Of a stretch of DNA of 11,720 nucleotides, positions 1-7,014 are shown piece by piece. The DNA is from Candidatus Altimarinota bacterium (GTDB lineage Bacteria; Patescibacteriota; Gracilibacteria; UM-FILTER-43-11): the NCBI GenBank assembly GCA_029934675.1, contig JAOZLT010000026.1:1-11720 (forward strand), given 5' to 3'. The notes beneath the pieces were generated by a model. It ran no database searches and had not been told where the DNA came from. It was given only the letters and a program-made list of their open reading frames with translations. A program made the translations under genes and the position numbers. Within the stretch, counting starts at the first letter, position 1. Each line of letters opens with the position of its first letter.

Positions 1-650
1 TCCAAAAACTCAATAGCCTGATTAATCAATATTCTATATTCCTCCGGAGTAACCATGCCGACACAAGGACCAATACATCGCTTTATGTGATAATCCAAAC
101 ATGGACGTTTAGCAGAAGCCAAACCAATTTTCACTGCAGTTTTAGCACCTTTCAAAGGAGCTCCTTTTGGATCAAGATTAATATTTCTTACACTACATAA
201 CTTAAATATACGTTTAACGGTTTCAATTAATTTTTTGACATCCGAACCACTGGTTTTTGGACCAAAATATTTTGCTCCATCCTTAATTACTCTACGAACT
301 GCATAAATTTCGGGATAATCCCGATTAACAGTTACTTTAATATATTGAAAATTCTTATCATCCCGCAAAAGCACATTATACTTTGGCTGAAATTCCTTAA
401 CCAAATTATCCTCTAAAATTAACGCCTCAATTTCAGTATTTGTTTCAACCCACTGAATATCATCAACCTGTTCCAACATCTTAGATATTCTAATACTATG
501 TTTCGCTGATTTACGAAAATAAGACTGCACTCTTTTTTTGAGATTCTTTGCCTTTCCTATATATAAGGGTTCTTTTTCTTCATTCAAAAACTTATAAACA
601 CCTGGTTTACTTGGAAATTTTGCTATAAATTTAACAAAAAATTTTGACAT
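1..650 (-). CDS. uvrC: UvrABC system protein C, N-terminal part (partial, cut by window start)
   Basis: This is the first ~216 residues of UvrC, the nuclease subunit of nucleotide excision repair that cuts on both sides of a lesion after UvrA/UvrB have marked it. The N-terminal GIY-YIG nuclease domain (about residues 12-95) shows G-V-Y at 17-19, Y-I-G at 30-32, the Arg at about 40 in KNLKKRV, and the ALILE helix whose Glu (about 80) should bind metal. It is followed by the conserved FQPKYN and DDKNFQYIK stretches. Four cysteines (152, 184, 192, 196) match the Fe-S ligands of UvrC; the last three have the C-x7-C-x3-C spacing known from E. coli, while about 20 extra residues lie between the first and second. 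The UVR, RNase H-like and HhH domains lie beyond the window. ATG at 648-650 has no Shine-Dalgarno, but a TATAAT stands 31 bp upstream. Confidence 0.96.
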   Translation of the reverse strand, partial: MSKFFVKFIAKFPSKPGVYKFLNEEKEPLYIGKAKNLKKRVQSYFRKSAKHSIRISKMLEQVDDIQWVETNTEIEALILEDNLVKEFQPKYNVLLRDDKNFQYIKVTVNRDYPEIYAVRRVIKDGAKYFGPKTSGSDVKKLIETVKRIFKLCSVRNINLDPKGAPLKGAKTAVKIGLASAKRPCLDYHIKRCIGPCVGMVTPEEYRILINQAIEFL

Positions 651-680
651 TACAATCAACTAATCGAATTACACGAGATA

Positions 681-686
681 ATTATA
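681..686 (-). promoter_or_regulatory. probable -10 box for uvrC
   Basis: A perfect TATAAT on the minus strand sits 30 bp before the uvrC ATG, giving a short 5' leader of about 24 nt. No good -35 hexamer lies 16-18 bp upstream. The 11-bp tandem array begins about 20 bp upstream of this box, so it overlaps or flanks the place where polymerase would bind. Confidence 0.45.
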
Positions 687-706
687 CATCGACCATAAGT
701 TTAGAA

Positions 707-772
707 CCATCTCAAAACAATCTGGAAACAATTTAGAAACTATTTGGTAACAATCTGGTAACAATCTGTTAA
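707..772 (+). repeat. 11-bp degenerate tandem repeat array, copy A (six units)
   Basis: Six consecutive 11-bp units run without a gap: CCATCTCAAAA (707), CAATCTGGAAA (718), CAATTTAGAAA (729), CTATTTGGTAA (740), CAATCTGGTAA (751) and CAATCTGTTAA (762). The consensus is about CAATCTGGTAA. The array fills the space between the divergent uvrC and nucleotidyltransferase-like genes and ends 9 bp before the ATG of the latter. The same unit shape recurs at 9649-9714. The phasing was read by eye; the first unit is the weakest. Confidence 0.8.
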
Positions 773-781
773 AATCAAATC

Positions 782-1720
782 ATGAGTCTCAATAAATCCA
801 TATTACAAACCATAGCATTCTTTGATATTTTTGAATTTCCACTAACAGCGGAGGAAATAATGGAATATTTATACAACTACAAAAAACCTGTCCATATCAA
901 AGAAATCAAAGGAACTTTGGAGAAAATGGCTACGCTCAAACCTGAGCAATCCAAGGAATCAATTGAAAAAATTCATGATTACTACGTAATGAAAGGAAGA
1001 GGTAAATTAGTTGATTTAAGAAAGGGTAGAAAATTTATTGCGGAAAAATTCTGGGGACGAGTACGACAATACGGTCAATATATGGTAAAAGTTCCTTTTG
1101 TGGAAATGATTGGAGTTTGTAATAATCTTGCTTACAACAACCCTACCGAACTTTCAGATATCGATCTGTTTATTGTAATAAGAGAAGGAAGAATGTGGTT
1201 CACCCGTCTAATTATCTCACTTATTGCTCAATTTTACGGGGTAAGAAGGCATGGAGATAAAATTGCTGGAAGATTTTGTCTCAGCTTTTTCATAACTCCG
1301 AAAAAACTAAATATGGAACCACTTCTACTCGATTCAGAAGATCCGTATATGGCATATTGGACAAAGCTTTTCATGCCGATATATGGAACTGATATGTACA
1401 AACAGTTCACAGAGGAAAATCAAGGATGGTTGGAGAAAAAATACGGTTTAAAATTCAGCGAACTCAACAAAAAACAAATTACATTCAGTCAAAATTACCG
1501 TTCAAAGAAATTCTGGGAGTGGTTTTTCAGTGGCTGGTTCGGGAATCTGATTGAAGGCTTTCTAAAATCCACATTCAAAAAACGTACCCTTAAAAAAGCA
1601 AAAAAACTCGGACCGGAAGCCAGTGTTGTTGTAACCGACAACATGCTTAAATTCCACAATCACGATAGAAGAAGGGAATATTTGGATAAGTGGAAAAATA
1701 ATCTTAAAACTCACCATTAA
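782..1720 (+). CDS. nucleotidyltransferase-like protein with N-terminal winged-helix-like region
   Basis: This 312-residue protein has two parts. Residues 1-85 (ILQTIAFFDIFEFPLTAEEI onward) look like a winged helix-turn-helix. Residues 100-180 resemble the pol-beta/MNT nucleotidyltransferase fold: a hydrophobic strand into G111, then S-D126-I-D128-L-F-I-V, the D-x-D metal-binding pair. After it comes a helix (WFTRLIISLIAQFYGVRR) and a strand (GRFCLSFFIT). I recognise this arrangement from conserved hypothetical proteins of CPR bacteria. The usual Gly-Ser after the first strand is replaced by G-V-C-N-N, and I cannot see a clear third catalytic Asp in the later strand, so nucleotide transfer is uncertain. 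The C-terminus (240-312) is Lys/Arg-rich. The start is the ATG right after an 11-bp array; no Shine-Dalgarno is visible. It is divergent from uvrC and convergent with the antiporter gene, only 29 bp away. Confidence 0.8.
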   Translation: MSLNKSILQTIAFFDIFEFPLTAEEIMEYLYNYKKPVHIKEIKGTLEKMATLKPEQSKESIEKIHDYYVMKGRGKLVDLRKGRKFIAEKFWGRVRQYGQYMVKVPFVEMIGVCNNLAYNNPTELSDIDLFIVIREGRMWFTRLIISLIAQFYGVRRHGDKIAGRFCLSFFITPKKLNMEPLLLDSEDPYMAYWTKLFMPIYGTDMYKQFTEENQGWLEKKYGLKFSELNKKQITFSQNYRSKKFWEWFFSGWFGNLIEGFLKSTFKKRTLKKAKKLGPEASVVVTDNMLKFHNHDRRREYLDKWKNNLKTHH

Positions 1721-1749
1721 ACAACCTTTCGAAATACTCATACTTTAAA

Positions 1750-3546
1750 CTATTTCTTCACTTTCAGCTTAATATGTTTTTTTTCAATCTTCTGCTTTAT
1801 TTCAGCAAGCCGAAGCCTATTTAAATTATGTAAAACTTTAGCATAATCATTATCACTCTTAAATTTCTTTTCTTCAGCTACTTCTCCCATTAATTGTACA
1901 GGGCCTTCGTCCTCTAATTGATATAACTCTTTATTGATTTGGAATATGTGCTCAGCCCCAAGATAATGTTTGAGTATTACATAATCCGCTCCACGGTTAA
2001 ACAGTTCAACACCTTCACGACCACTATCAGACGTAACAATAACAATTGGGCGATGATCCATGGGCATCGTTTCAACATATTTTATTAAAAACATATTATC
2101 CTCCGTACTAGGAAGTGTGCTAATTACTATCTCCGCATTTTCAAGCCCAAGCTCATTTATCAACTCCGCATCCTCAACATCACCAAAAATACAACTAACA
2201 CCTTTTTTAATTAGATTTTTAATAACCGTATTGTCATGATCTACAACCAAATAATCATCCTTAAAATTCTTTATCTGATCTAATATTTGCTGTCCCATCT
2301 GACCACAACCAAGTAATACTATATGATTTTGAATTCCCTTTTTGATATTAGCCAACTTTGTTTTTGATTTTTTAAATTCAAAAATAGTCAAATACCTCCT
2401 CAACAAATTATAAAGCTTATTGTTATACGTCATAAAGTACGAAGAAATCGTCATTGTAAATATTCCAATTAATGTAAGCATCGCTACTACTTGCTGACTC
2501 AAATGTCCTAGTGAATAACCCATCGCCACAAGAATCAAAGAAAACTCACTTACATTTGCAATAGATAACCCTGTAAAAAATGAAGTTCGTTTGTCATACC
2601 CCAAAAGCCCCATAATTACCATTACAATTAGAGGATTACCAATTAACACAAAAAACGAAAGTATAATAAAAGGTACAATTAAAGATCCTATTGAGCTAAA
2701 CACAAGACCTGCACCAAGTGCTACAAAAAAGATTGTAATAAAAAAATCCCGAAGTATTTTTGCTTTAGCATTTATCTCAAAAGTATAAGGTAAGCTTGCC
2801 AAACTTATTCCTGCAATAAACGCACCAATCTCGATATTAAACCCGACTAACTCCGCAAGCAGTGCTACACCAAATGCCCAACTTAAACTAAAAAGTATAA
2901 GAAGCTCATGAGATGTAGCTATTTTATTATACAAATAACTCAAAAACTTACGTGCAACAAAAACCACAACAATAGACATAATAATCCCCCGAAGAAGTAT
3001 TCCACCAAATTTCAAGAAGTCAAAATCAAATGACCCAACAGTAAAACCAGTAAGAGCTAAGAGAGCTAAAATTGCAATTACATCCTGAATTAAAAGAATA
3101 CTAATTGCTACCTTCCCATACAAAGCATTGTTATCTCGTTTATCATAAATAAGTTTTACTGCAATTACAGTTGAGCTAAGAGTAATGGAAATAGTTAAAT
3201 AAATAGTCTCAATCAAAGAAAAATTAAATATCGCAATAAGCGCATACCCTACAACACCGGTAAATACTACCTGCCCCATACCCGTCGCAAAAGCAACAAA
3301 CCCCAAATCTTTCATTCTATCAGGATTCATTTCCAATCCCACCAAAAATAACATCAACATAATCCCAACATTAGCAATAATATGAATAGTCTCAATATTA
3401 TGCACCAACCCAAATCCAAAAGGACCTATTAATACGCCTGCAACAACGTAAGCAAGAATAAGTGGTTGCTTCAAAAAATAACCCACAACACCTACAAGTG
3501 CAGCTGAAATGATTACGAGCCCTAGCTCAAAGAATAATGATTCCAT
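1750..3546 (-). CDS. CPA2-family cation/proton antiporter with C-terminal RCK (TrkA-N) domain, KefB/KefC-like
   Basis: An integral membrane exchanger of 598 residues. Residues 1-375 form about 12 hydrophobic segments of the Na+/H+ exchanger (CPA2) fold. They include LFLVGLEMNPDRMK (67-80), LSSTVIAVKLIYDK (123-136) and the conserved Q154-D155 in LLIQDVIAI, the pair seen in KefB/KefC where the Asp takes part in transport. After a charged cytoplasmic linker, residues 407-525 form an RCK/TrkA-N Rossmann domain with the dinucleotide loop G413-C-G-Q-M-G418 and an acidic residue after the second strand (VVDHD), which suggests NAD(H)-type ligand control. A charged tail follows (555-598). K+ efflux or Na+/H+ exchange are both possible; ion choice cannot be read from sequence. 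It lies 51 bp downstream of the STAS gene on the same strand and is probably co-transcribed. The ATG at 3544-3546 lacks a Shine-Dalgarno. Confidence 0.95.
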   Translation of the reverse strand: MESLFFELGLVIISAALVGVVGYFLKQPLILAYVVAGVLIGPFGFGLVHNIETIHIIANVGIMLMLFLVGLEMNPDRMKDLGFVAFATGMGQVVFTGVVGYALIAIFNFSLIETIYLTISITLSSTVIAVKLIYDKRDNNALYGKVAISILLIQDVIAILALLALTGFTVGSFDFDFLKFGGILLRGIIMSIVVVFVARKFLSYLYNKIATSHELLILFSLSWAFGVALLAELVGFNIEIGAFIAGISLASLPYTFEINAKAKILRDFFITIFFVALGAGLVFSSIGSLIVPFIILSFFVLIGNPLIVMVIMGLLGYDKRTSFFTGLSIANVSEFSLILVAMGYSLGHLSQQVVAMLTLIGIFTMTISSYFMTYNNKLYNLLRRYLTIFEFKKSKTKLANIKKGIQNHIVLLGCGQMGQQILDQIKNFKDDYLVVDHDNTVIKNLIKKGVSCIFGDVEDAELINELGLENAEIVISTLPSTEDNMFLIKYVETMPMDHRPIVIVTSDSGREGVELFNRGADYVILKHYLGAEHIFQINKELYQLEDEGPVQLMGEVAEEKKFKSDNDYAKVLHNLNRLRLAEIKQKIEKKHIKLKVKK

Positions 3547-3578
3547 TTGTTTTAGTTTTTAGAATTTCGAATTTGTTT

Positions 3579-3603
3579 CGATTTTCGATTTTCGATTTTA
3601 CGA
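3579..3603 (+). repeat. 7-bp CGATTTT repeat, three units, overlapping the STAS stop codon
   Basis: CGATTTT occurs three times in a row (3579, 3586, 3593), preceded by related TTTCGAATTTGTTT words from about 3565. The last unit runs into the stop codon of the STAS gene (TAA read from 3598-3600). The 14 bases TTTCGATTTTACGA at 3590-3603 recur exactly, inverted, at 11695-11708. It fills the gap between the STAS and antiporter genes. Confidence 0.6.
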
Positions 3604-3948
3604 ACCCGCAAATGCTTCTTCAACTGTTTTAAAATACTTAATAATTGTAGTCAGTCCAACCAAACTTATCACATCCATAACTGCTTCATTAGCTGCCGCT
3701 ATTCTCATTTCACGCTGATCTTTTGAAAGATGAGTATGAACTGAAACTAAATAACCAATACCTTTTGAATTGATAAATTTAAGATTAGTAAAATCAAAAA
3801 GTAGAATTTTTACATTTAAGTCAGCAAGTATTGAATCAATTTGAATTTTTAATCCGTCTATACTTGTTTCATCCATTTCACCTGTTAAAGCAACTTTTTT
3901 AAAATCCGAATTAGGACCATCTGAAATTACAACTGTTAAATCTGACAT
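3598..3948 (-). CDS. STAS-domain protein (anti-sigma factor antagonist-like)
   Basis: A 116-residue, single-domain protein of about the length of SpoIIAA/RsbV. It has the alternating strand-helix STAS pattern: VVISDGPNSDFKKVALTGEMD, a helix, then ILLFDFTNLKFINSKGIGYL and a final amphipathic helix. Ser61 in F-I-N-S-K-G-I-G sits where SpoIIAA and RsbV carry the serine phosphorylated by their partner kinase, so partner switching is possible in principle. No anti-sigma kinase, sigma factor or phosphatase gene is in the window. The gene directly downstream is a cation antiporter, so control of ion transport is an alternative; STAS domains also occur fused to anion transporters. A good promoter lies upstream (TTGTAA-17 bp-TATATT). 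The start is the ATG at 3946-3948, without a Shine-Dalgarno. Confidence 0.9.
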   Translation of the reverse strand: MSDLTVVISDGPNSDFKKVALTGEMDETSIDGLKIQIDSILADLNVKILLFDFTNLKFINSKGIGYLVSVHTHLSKDQREMRIAAANEAVMDVISLVGLTTIIKYFKTVEEAFAGS

Positions 3949-3974
3949 AATTGTTTACATTAAATAACACACCA

Positions 3975-4003
3975 AATATAACTGGATAACTCATGTTTTA
4001 CAA
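3975..4003 (-). promoter_or_regulatory. sigma-70-type promoter for the STAS-antiporter pair
   Basis: On the minus strand, TTGTAA (3998-4003) and TATATT (3975-3980) are separated by exactly 17 bp. The -10 box is 26 bp before the STAS ATG, so the leader would be about 20 nt. No second promoter of this quality is seen in the 51-bp gap to the antiporter gene, which supports one transcript for both. Confidence 0.6.
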
Positions 4004-4017
4004 GATTTAAAGTCTCA

Positions 4018-4079
4018 AGTGCGAGTGCAAGTCTCAAAGAAATAGCCGGACATTGAGACTTGAGACTCGCACTCGCACT
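4018..4079. repeat. hairpin made of GAGACTCGCACTCG words (19-bp repeat family, site 1)
   Basis: The left arm at 4018-4037 (AGTGCGAGTGCAAGTCTCAA) pairs with the right arm at 4053-4079, which is the reverse complement apart from a 7-base extra GAGTCTC piece. The loop is 15 bases. It sits between the divergent STAS and trpS promoters, so it is unlikely to be only a terminator. Another CAAGTCTC-like word lies at 4011-4018. Confidence 0.75.
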
Positions 4080-4087
4080 AAATTAGA

Positions 4088-4115
4088 TTGACCATCCGTT
4101 CCTAATTTTGATAAT
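4088..4115 (+). promoter_or_regulatory. likely promoter for trpS
   Basis: TTGACC (4088-4093) and GATAAT (4110-4115) are 16 bp apart and lie 21 bp before the trpS ATG, directly downstream of the GAGACTCGCACTCG hairpin. A weaker alternative -10 is GATATA at about 4124. There is no T-box or other long leader structure, because the leader would be only about 15 nt. Confidence 0.5.
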
Positions 4116-4135
4116 CTAGATACGATATAAAACAC

Positions 4136-5107
4136 ATGAAAAAACGAGTACTATCTGGAATCCAGCCATCCGGAAGTTTGCACATTGGCAACTACTTCGG
4201 AATGATCAAGCGTATGATTGAATACCAGGAATCCAGTGACCTCTTTTTATTTGTAGCAAATCTCCATTCACTAACAACACTCACAGACAAAGAAAAAATG
4301 AAGAAACTTACTCTGGATGCTGCAATAGATATGCTTGCTCTCGGAATAAATCCTGACAAATGCTATTTTTGGGTACAATCAGATGTACCAGAAACCGCTG
4401 AATTGACATGGATACTATCCTGCCTTACCCCGATGGGATTGATGGAAAGAGCTCATAGTTTTAAAGACAAAATTGCAAAAGGAGTACAAGCGAACTTAGG
4501 CCTTTTCAACTACCCTGTATTAATGACAGCTGACATATTAATCAATCAAGCAGACTTTGTACCCGTAGGAAAAGACCAAAAACAGCATTTGGAAATGGCA
4601 AGAGATATTGCAATTAAGTTTAATAATGAATTCGGAAAAACATTCACAATCCCCGAACCGGACATCCCAAAAGAAATTGCCGTAATACCTGGAACCGACG
4701 GACAAAAAATGTCCAAATCATACGGAAACACAATCCCTATTTTTGCTCCTGACAATGTTATAAAAAAGGCAGTAATGAGAATTGTTACAGATTCAAAAAG
4801 TGTAGATGAAGCAAAAGAACCCAAAGGAAATACCATCTACGAACTTTACAAACTATTCACATCAAAACCTGAATCTGACAAAATGGCAGAAGATTTTAAA
4901 AAAGGTAAAATAGGATATGGTGATGCAAAAAAGAAACTGCTAAAAGTAATAATAGAGACTTTCAAACCTTTCAAAGAAAAACGCGAACACCTCGCAAATC
5001 ATCCTAAAAAAGTTGAAACAATTCTAGCTAAAGGCGCAAAAAAAGTTCGCGAAGTATCTCACCAAACAATGCAAAAAGTTAGAGAAGCTACTGGACTTAA
5101 ATACTGA
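4136..5107 (+). CDS. trpS: tryptophan--tRNA ligase
   Basis: A class Ic aminoacyl-tRNA synthetase that charges tRNA-Trp using ATP. It has 323 residues, the usual bacterial length. The HIGH-type signature is PSGSLHIGNYFGM (11-23), and the KMSKS loop is present without change at 191-195, followed by YGNTI. Between them are the family's LFNYPVLMTADIL (123-135) and VPVGKDQKQHLEMARDIA (142-159) stretches, which bind Trp and form the active site. The C-terminal helical part (about 205-323) is Lys-rich and should hold the anticodon-binding region. The gene ends in TGA, which shows that UGA is a stop codon here. The ATG follows a GATAAT -10 box with no Shine-Dalgarno. It is followed on the same strand by pyrG after a 170-bp gap that holds a long palindrome. 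Confidence 0.98.
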   Translation: MKKRVLSGIQPSGSLHIGNYFGMIKRMIEYQESSDLFLFVANLHSLTTLTDKEKMKKLTLDAAIDMLALGINPDKCYFWVQSDVPETAELTWILSCLTPMGLMERAHSFKDKIAKGVQANLGLFNYPVLMTADILINQADFVPVGKDQKQHLEMARDIAIKFNNEFGKTFTIPEPDIPKEIAVIPGTDGQKMSKSYGNTIPIFAPDNVIKKAVMRIVTDSKSVDEAKEPKGNTIYELYKLFTSKPESDKMAEDFKKGKIGYGDAKKKLLKVIIETFKPFKEKREHLANHPKKVETILAKGAKKVREVSHQTMQKVREATGLKY

Positions 5108-5231
5108 TATATTTCGCATTTCTAAATTTGCATTTCTGAATCAATTTAAAATTTTATCATTCTATAAATAAATGTAAAATGACAAAATTAAAAAATAACA
5201 ATACAAAATCAGAAATGCGAAATACGAAATA
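5108..5231. repeat. long imperfect palindrome after trpS (GCATTTC/GAAATGC word family)
   Basis: The outer arms 5110-5139 and 5209-5231 (TATTTCGCATTTCT... against ...GAAATGCGAAATACGAAATA) and the inner arms 5150-5161 and 5178-5189 (AATTTTATCATT against AATGACAAAATT, 11 of 12) are nested. The whole gap up to about 5231 can therefore fold into one long stem-loop with bulges. It begins directly after the trpS TGA and could end the trpS transcript, although there is no GC-rich stem plus U-tract. The same words form the pyrG/rlmE palindrome. Confidence 0.7.
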
Positions 5232-5243
5232 AACACTCATTTT

Positions 5244-5249
5244 TATAAT
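5244..5249 (+). promoter_or_regulatory. probable -10 box for pyrG
   Basis: A perfect TATAAT lies 28 bp before the pyrG ATG, just beyond the end of the palindrome. No convincing -35 hexamer is present 16-18 bp upstream, where the palindrome arm lies. If it is used, pyrG is transcribed on its own rather than only by read-through from trpS. Confidence 0.4.
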
Positions 5250-5277
5250 TAAACAACAAAACTTAACCAATAAATCA

Positions 5278-6873
5278 ATGTCCAAATATATATTCGTCAC
5301 TGGAGGAGTCTGCTCATCTTTAGGTAAAGGAATAGCCTCTGCTTCAATCGGGAATCTCCTAAAATCATCCGGATATTCAGTTTTCACCCAAAAACTGGAT
5401 CCATATCTAAATGTCGACCCAGGTACAATGAGTCCATTTCAACATGGTGAAGTTTTTGTTACTGACGATGGAGCAGAAACAGATTTAGATTTAGGACATT
5501 ATGAAAGATTTATAGATACCCCATTAAGTAAACTTAGCTCTTTTTCTACAGGACAAGTTTACCAAACAGTACTGGACAGAGAACGAAAAGGTGATTATTT
5601 AGGAGGTACCATCCAAATTATCCCCCACATTACAGATGAAATAAAAAAACGCATTCGTAAAGGCGCAAAAAAATCAAAATGCGATGTCATGCTATGTGAA
5701 ATTGGAGGTACGGTTGGAGATATCGAAGGACAACCATTCATTGAAGCACTTAGACAAATGAGGCAAGAAGAAGGAAAAACAAATTGTTTATTTGTTCACT
5801 TAACTCTGCTTCCATTCCTTGCATCATCAAATGAACTAAAAACCAAACCTACCCAACTTTCAGTCAAAACATTGCAAAGTATGGGGATTCATCCAGATAT
5901 AATGATGTTACGAGCTGATGCAAAAATTGAAAATAAACATCTAATAAAAATCTCTAAATTCTGTGATGTAGAAAAAGAAGCTGTAATACCAGCTCCTACT
6001 GTTAATTCAATTTATGAAATACCACTTATATTTGAAAAATATAATTTAACAAAAACAATTTGCGAGAAACTTGATTTAAAATATAGAAAACCAAAAATAG
6101 CCGAATGGGAAAAAATGGTTAAAAACATAATCACATCCAAAAAGGAAATCCAAATAGGATTAGCAGGAAAATATAATGAACTAGATGATGCATATCTTTC
6201 AGTAATTGAATCTATCAAATCTGCAAGCTTCCATTTCAAGAGAAAACCTAAAATCGTATGGATTGATGCTGAAAAAATTGAAGCAAAAGACAGAGTGGAA
6301 TGGAAAAAATTACATAAAGTAGACGGAGTAGTTGTACCAGGCGGATTCGGGCATAGAGGGACTGAAGGAAAATTATTAGTAGCCGAATATTGCCGTGAAG
6401 AAAAAGTGCCATATCTCGGTCTTTGTCTTGGAGCTCAAATCATGACAATAGAATTTGCACGTAATGTAGTAAATATAAAAAATGCGACTTCAGAAGAGTT
6501 CTCTCCAAAAGCCAAAAATAAAGTTGTACATTTTTTACCAGGTCAAAGTGAAAAGAGAGCTAAAGGCGGTACGCTAAGATTAGGCTCATGGCCATGTAAA
6601 ATTAAAAAAGGAACACATGCCTACAAAGCATATAATGAAGAGCTTATACACGAACGACACAGACATAGATACGAATTCAATAATAAATATAAAAAAGATT
6701 TGGAAAAAAATGGACTTATATTCTCTGGAACATCTCCAAACGGAAAACTAATGGAAATTGTGGAAATAAAAAATCATCCATTCATGGTTGGTTCTCAATT
6801 CCACCCTGAATTCAAATCACGACCAAACAGACCTCATCCATTATTTAAGAATTTTATTAAAGCAGCATTATAA
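5278..6873 (+). CDS. pyrG: CTP synthase (glutamine-hydrolysing)
   Basis: Makes CTP from UTP, ATP and glutamine, the last step of pyrimidine nucleotide synthesis. Its 531 residues match the family length. The amidoligase domain (1-270) starts with YIFVTGGVCSSLGKG; the nucleotide loop normally reads GGVVSSLGKG, so Cys12 replaces Val. It continues with KLDPYLNVDPGTMSPFQHGEVFV and CEIGGTVGDIE (140-150). The class I glutamine amidotransferase domain (about 290-531) has the oxyanion loop PGGFGHRG (354-361), the nucleophile Cys383 in GLCLGAQ, and the His509/Glu511 pair in QFHPEF, so the catalytic set is complete. No Shine-Dalgarno is seen before the ATG. The stop codon lies inside the left arm of a palindrome shared with rlmE. 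Confidence 0.98.
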   Translation: MSKYIFVTGGVCSSLGKGIASASIGNLLKSSGYSVFTQKLDPYLNVDPGTMSPFQHGEVFVTDDGAETDLDLGHYERFIDTPLSKLSSFSTGQVYQTVLDRERKGDYLGGTIQIIPHITDEIKKRIRKGAKKSKCDVMLCEIGGTVGDIEGQPFIEALRQMRQEEGKTNCLFVHLTLLPFLASSNELKTKPTQLSVKTLQSMGIHPDIMMLRADAKIENKHLIKISKFCDVEKEAVIPAPTVNSIYEIPLIFEKYNLTKTICEKLDLKYRKPKIAEWEKMVKNIITSKKEIQIGLAGKYNELDDAYLSVIESIKSASFHFKRKPKIVWIDAEKIEAKDRVEWKKLHKVDGVVVPGGFGHRGTEGKLLVAEYCREEKVPYLGLCLGAQIMTIEFARNVVNIKNATSEEFSPKAKNKVVHFLPGQSEKRAKGGTLRLGSWPCKIKKGTHAYKAYNEELIHERHRHRYEFNNKYKKDLEKNGLIFSGTSPNGKLMEIVEIKNHPFMVGSQFHPEFKSRPNRPHPLFKNFIKAAL

Positions 6874-7014
6874 TTCGCATTTTGCATTTCTGATTTTGCA
6901 TTCCCATTTGTTTATTTTAACAATTAGCATTTATTTAGCATTTCTCAAATCAAAATGAAAAATATCCAAATGTTAAATTTGAATACGAAATCAGAAATGT
7001 GAAATGCGAAATTA
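6871..7014. repeat. palindrome between convergent pyrG and rlmE, possible two-way terminator
   Basis: The left arm (6871-6903, TAATTCGCATTTTGCATTTC then TGATTTTGCATTC) is nearly the reverse complement of the right arm (6981-7014, GAATACGAAATCAGAAATGT then GAAATGCGAAATTA), with only a few mismatches and one extra base. The stop codon of pyrG is the first three bases of the left arm, and the stop codon of rlmE is the last three of the right arm. The ~77-bp middle holds further GCATTTA and AAATG words. Ending transcription from both sides is a natural reading, but the stem is AT-rich and no classic U-tract hairpin is seen. Confidence 0.75.

Noticed and set aside
2591..2788. Plus-strand open frame of 65 codons
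   Set aside because: It lies wholly antisense within the antiporter's membrane domain and has no motif or start signal.
4546..4836. Minus-strand open frame of 96 codons
   Set aside because: Antisense to the trpS active-site region, whose coding sense is certain.
5105..5107. Recoded UGA (as in Gracilibacteria/Absconditabacteria)
   Set aside because: trpS ends in TGA at its expected length, and Trp residues at conserved sites use TGG, so the standard bacterial code applies.
5157..5387. Minus-strand open frame of 76 codons
   Set aside because: It runs from the start of pyrG into the trpS/pyrG palindrome; the hydrophobic end is translated AT-rich repeat.
6012..6239. Minus-strand open frame of 75 codons
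   Set aside because: Antisense shadow inside pyrG.
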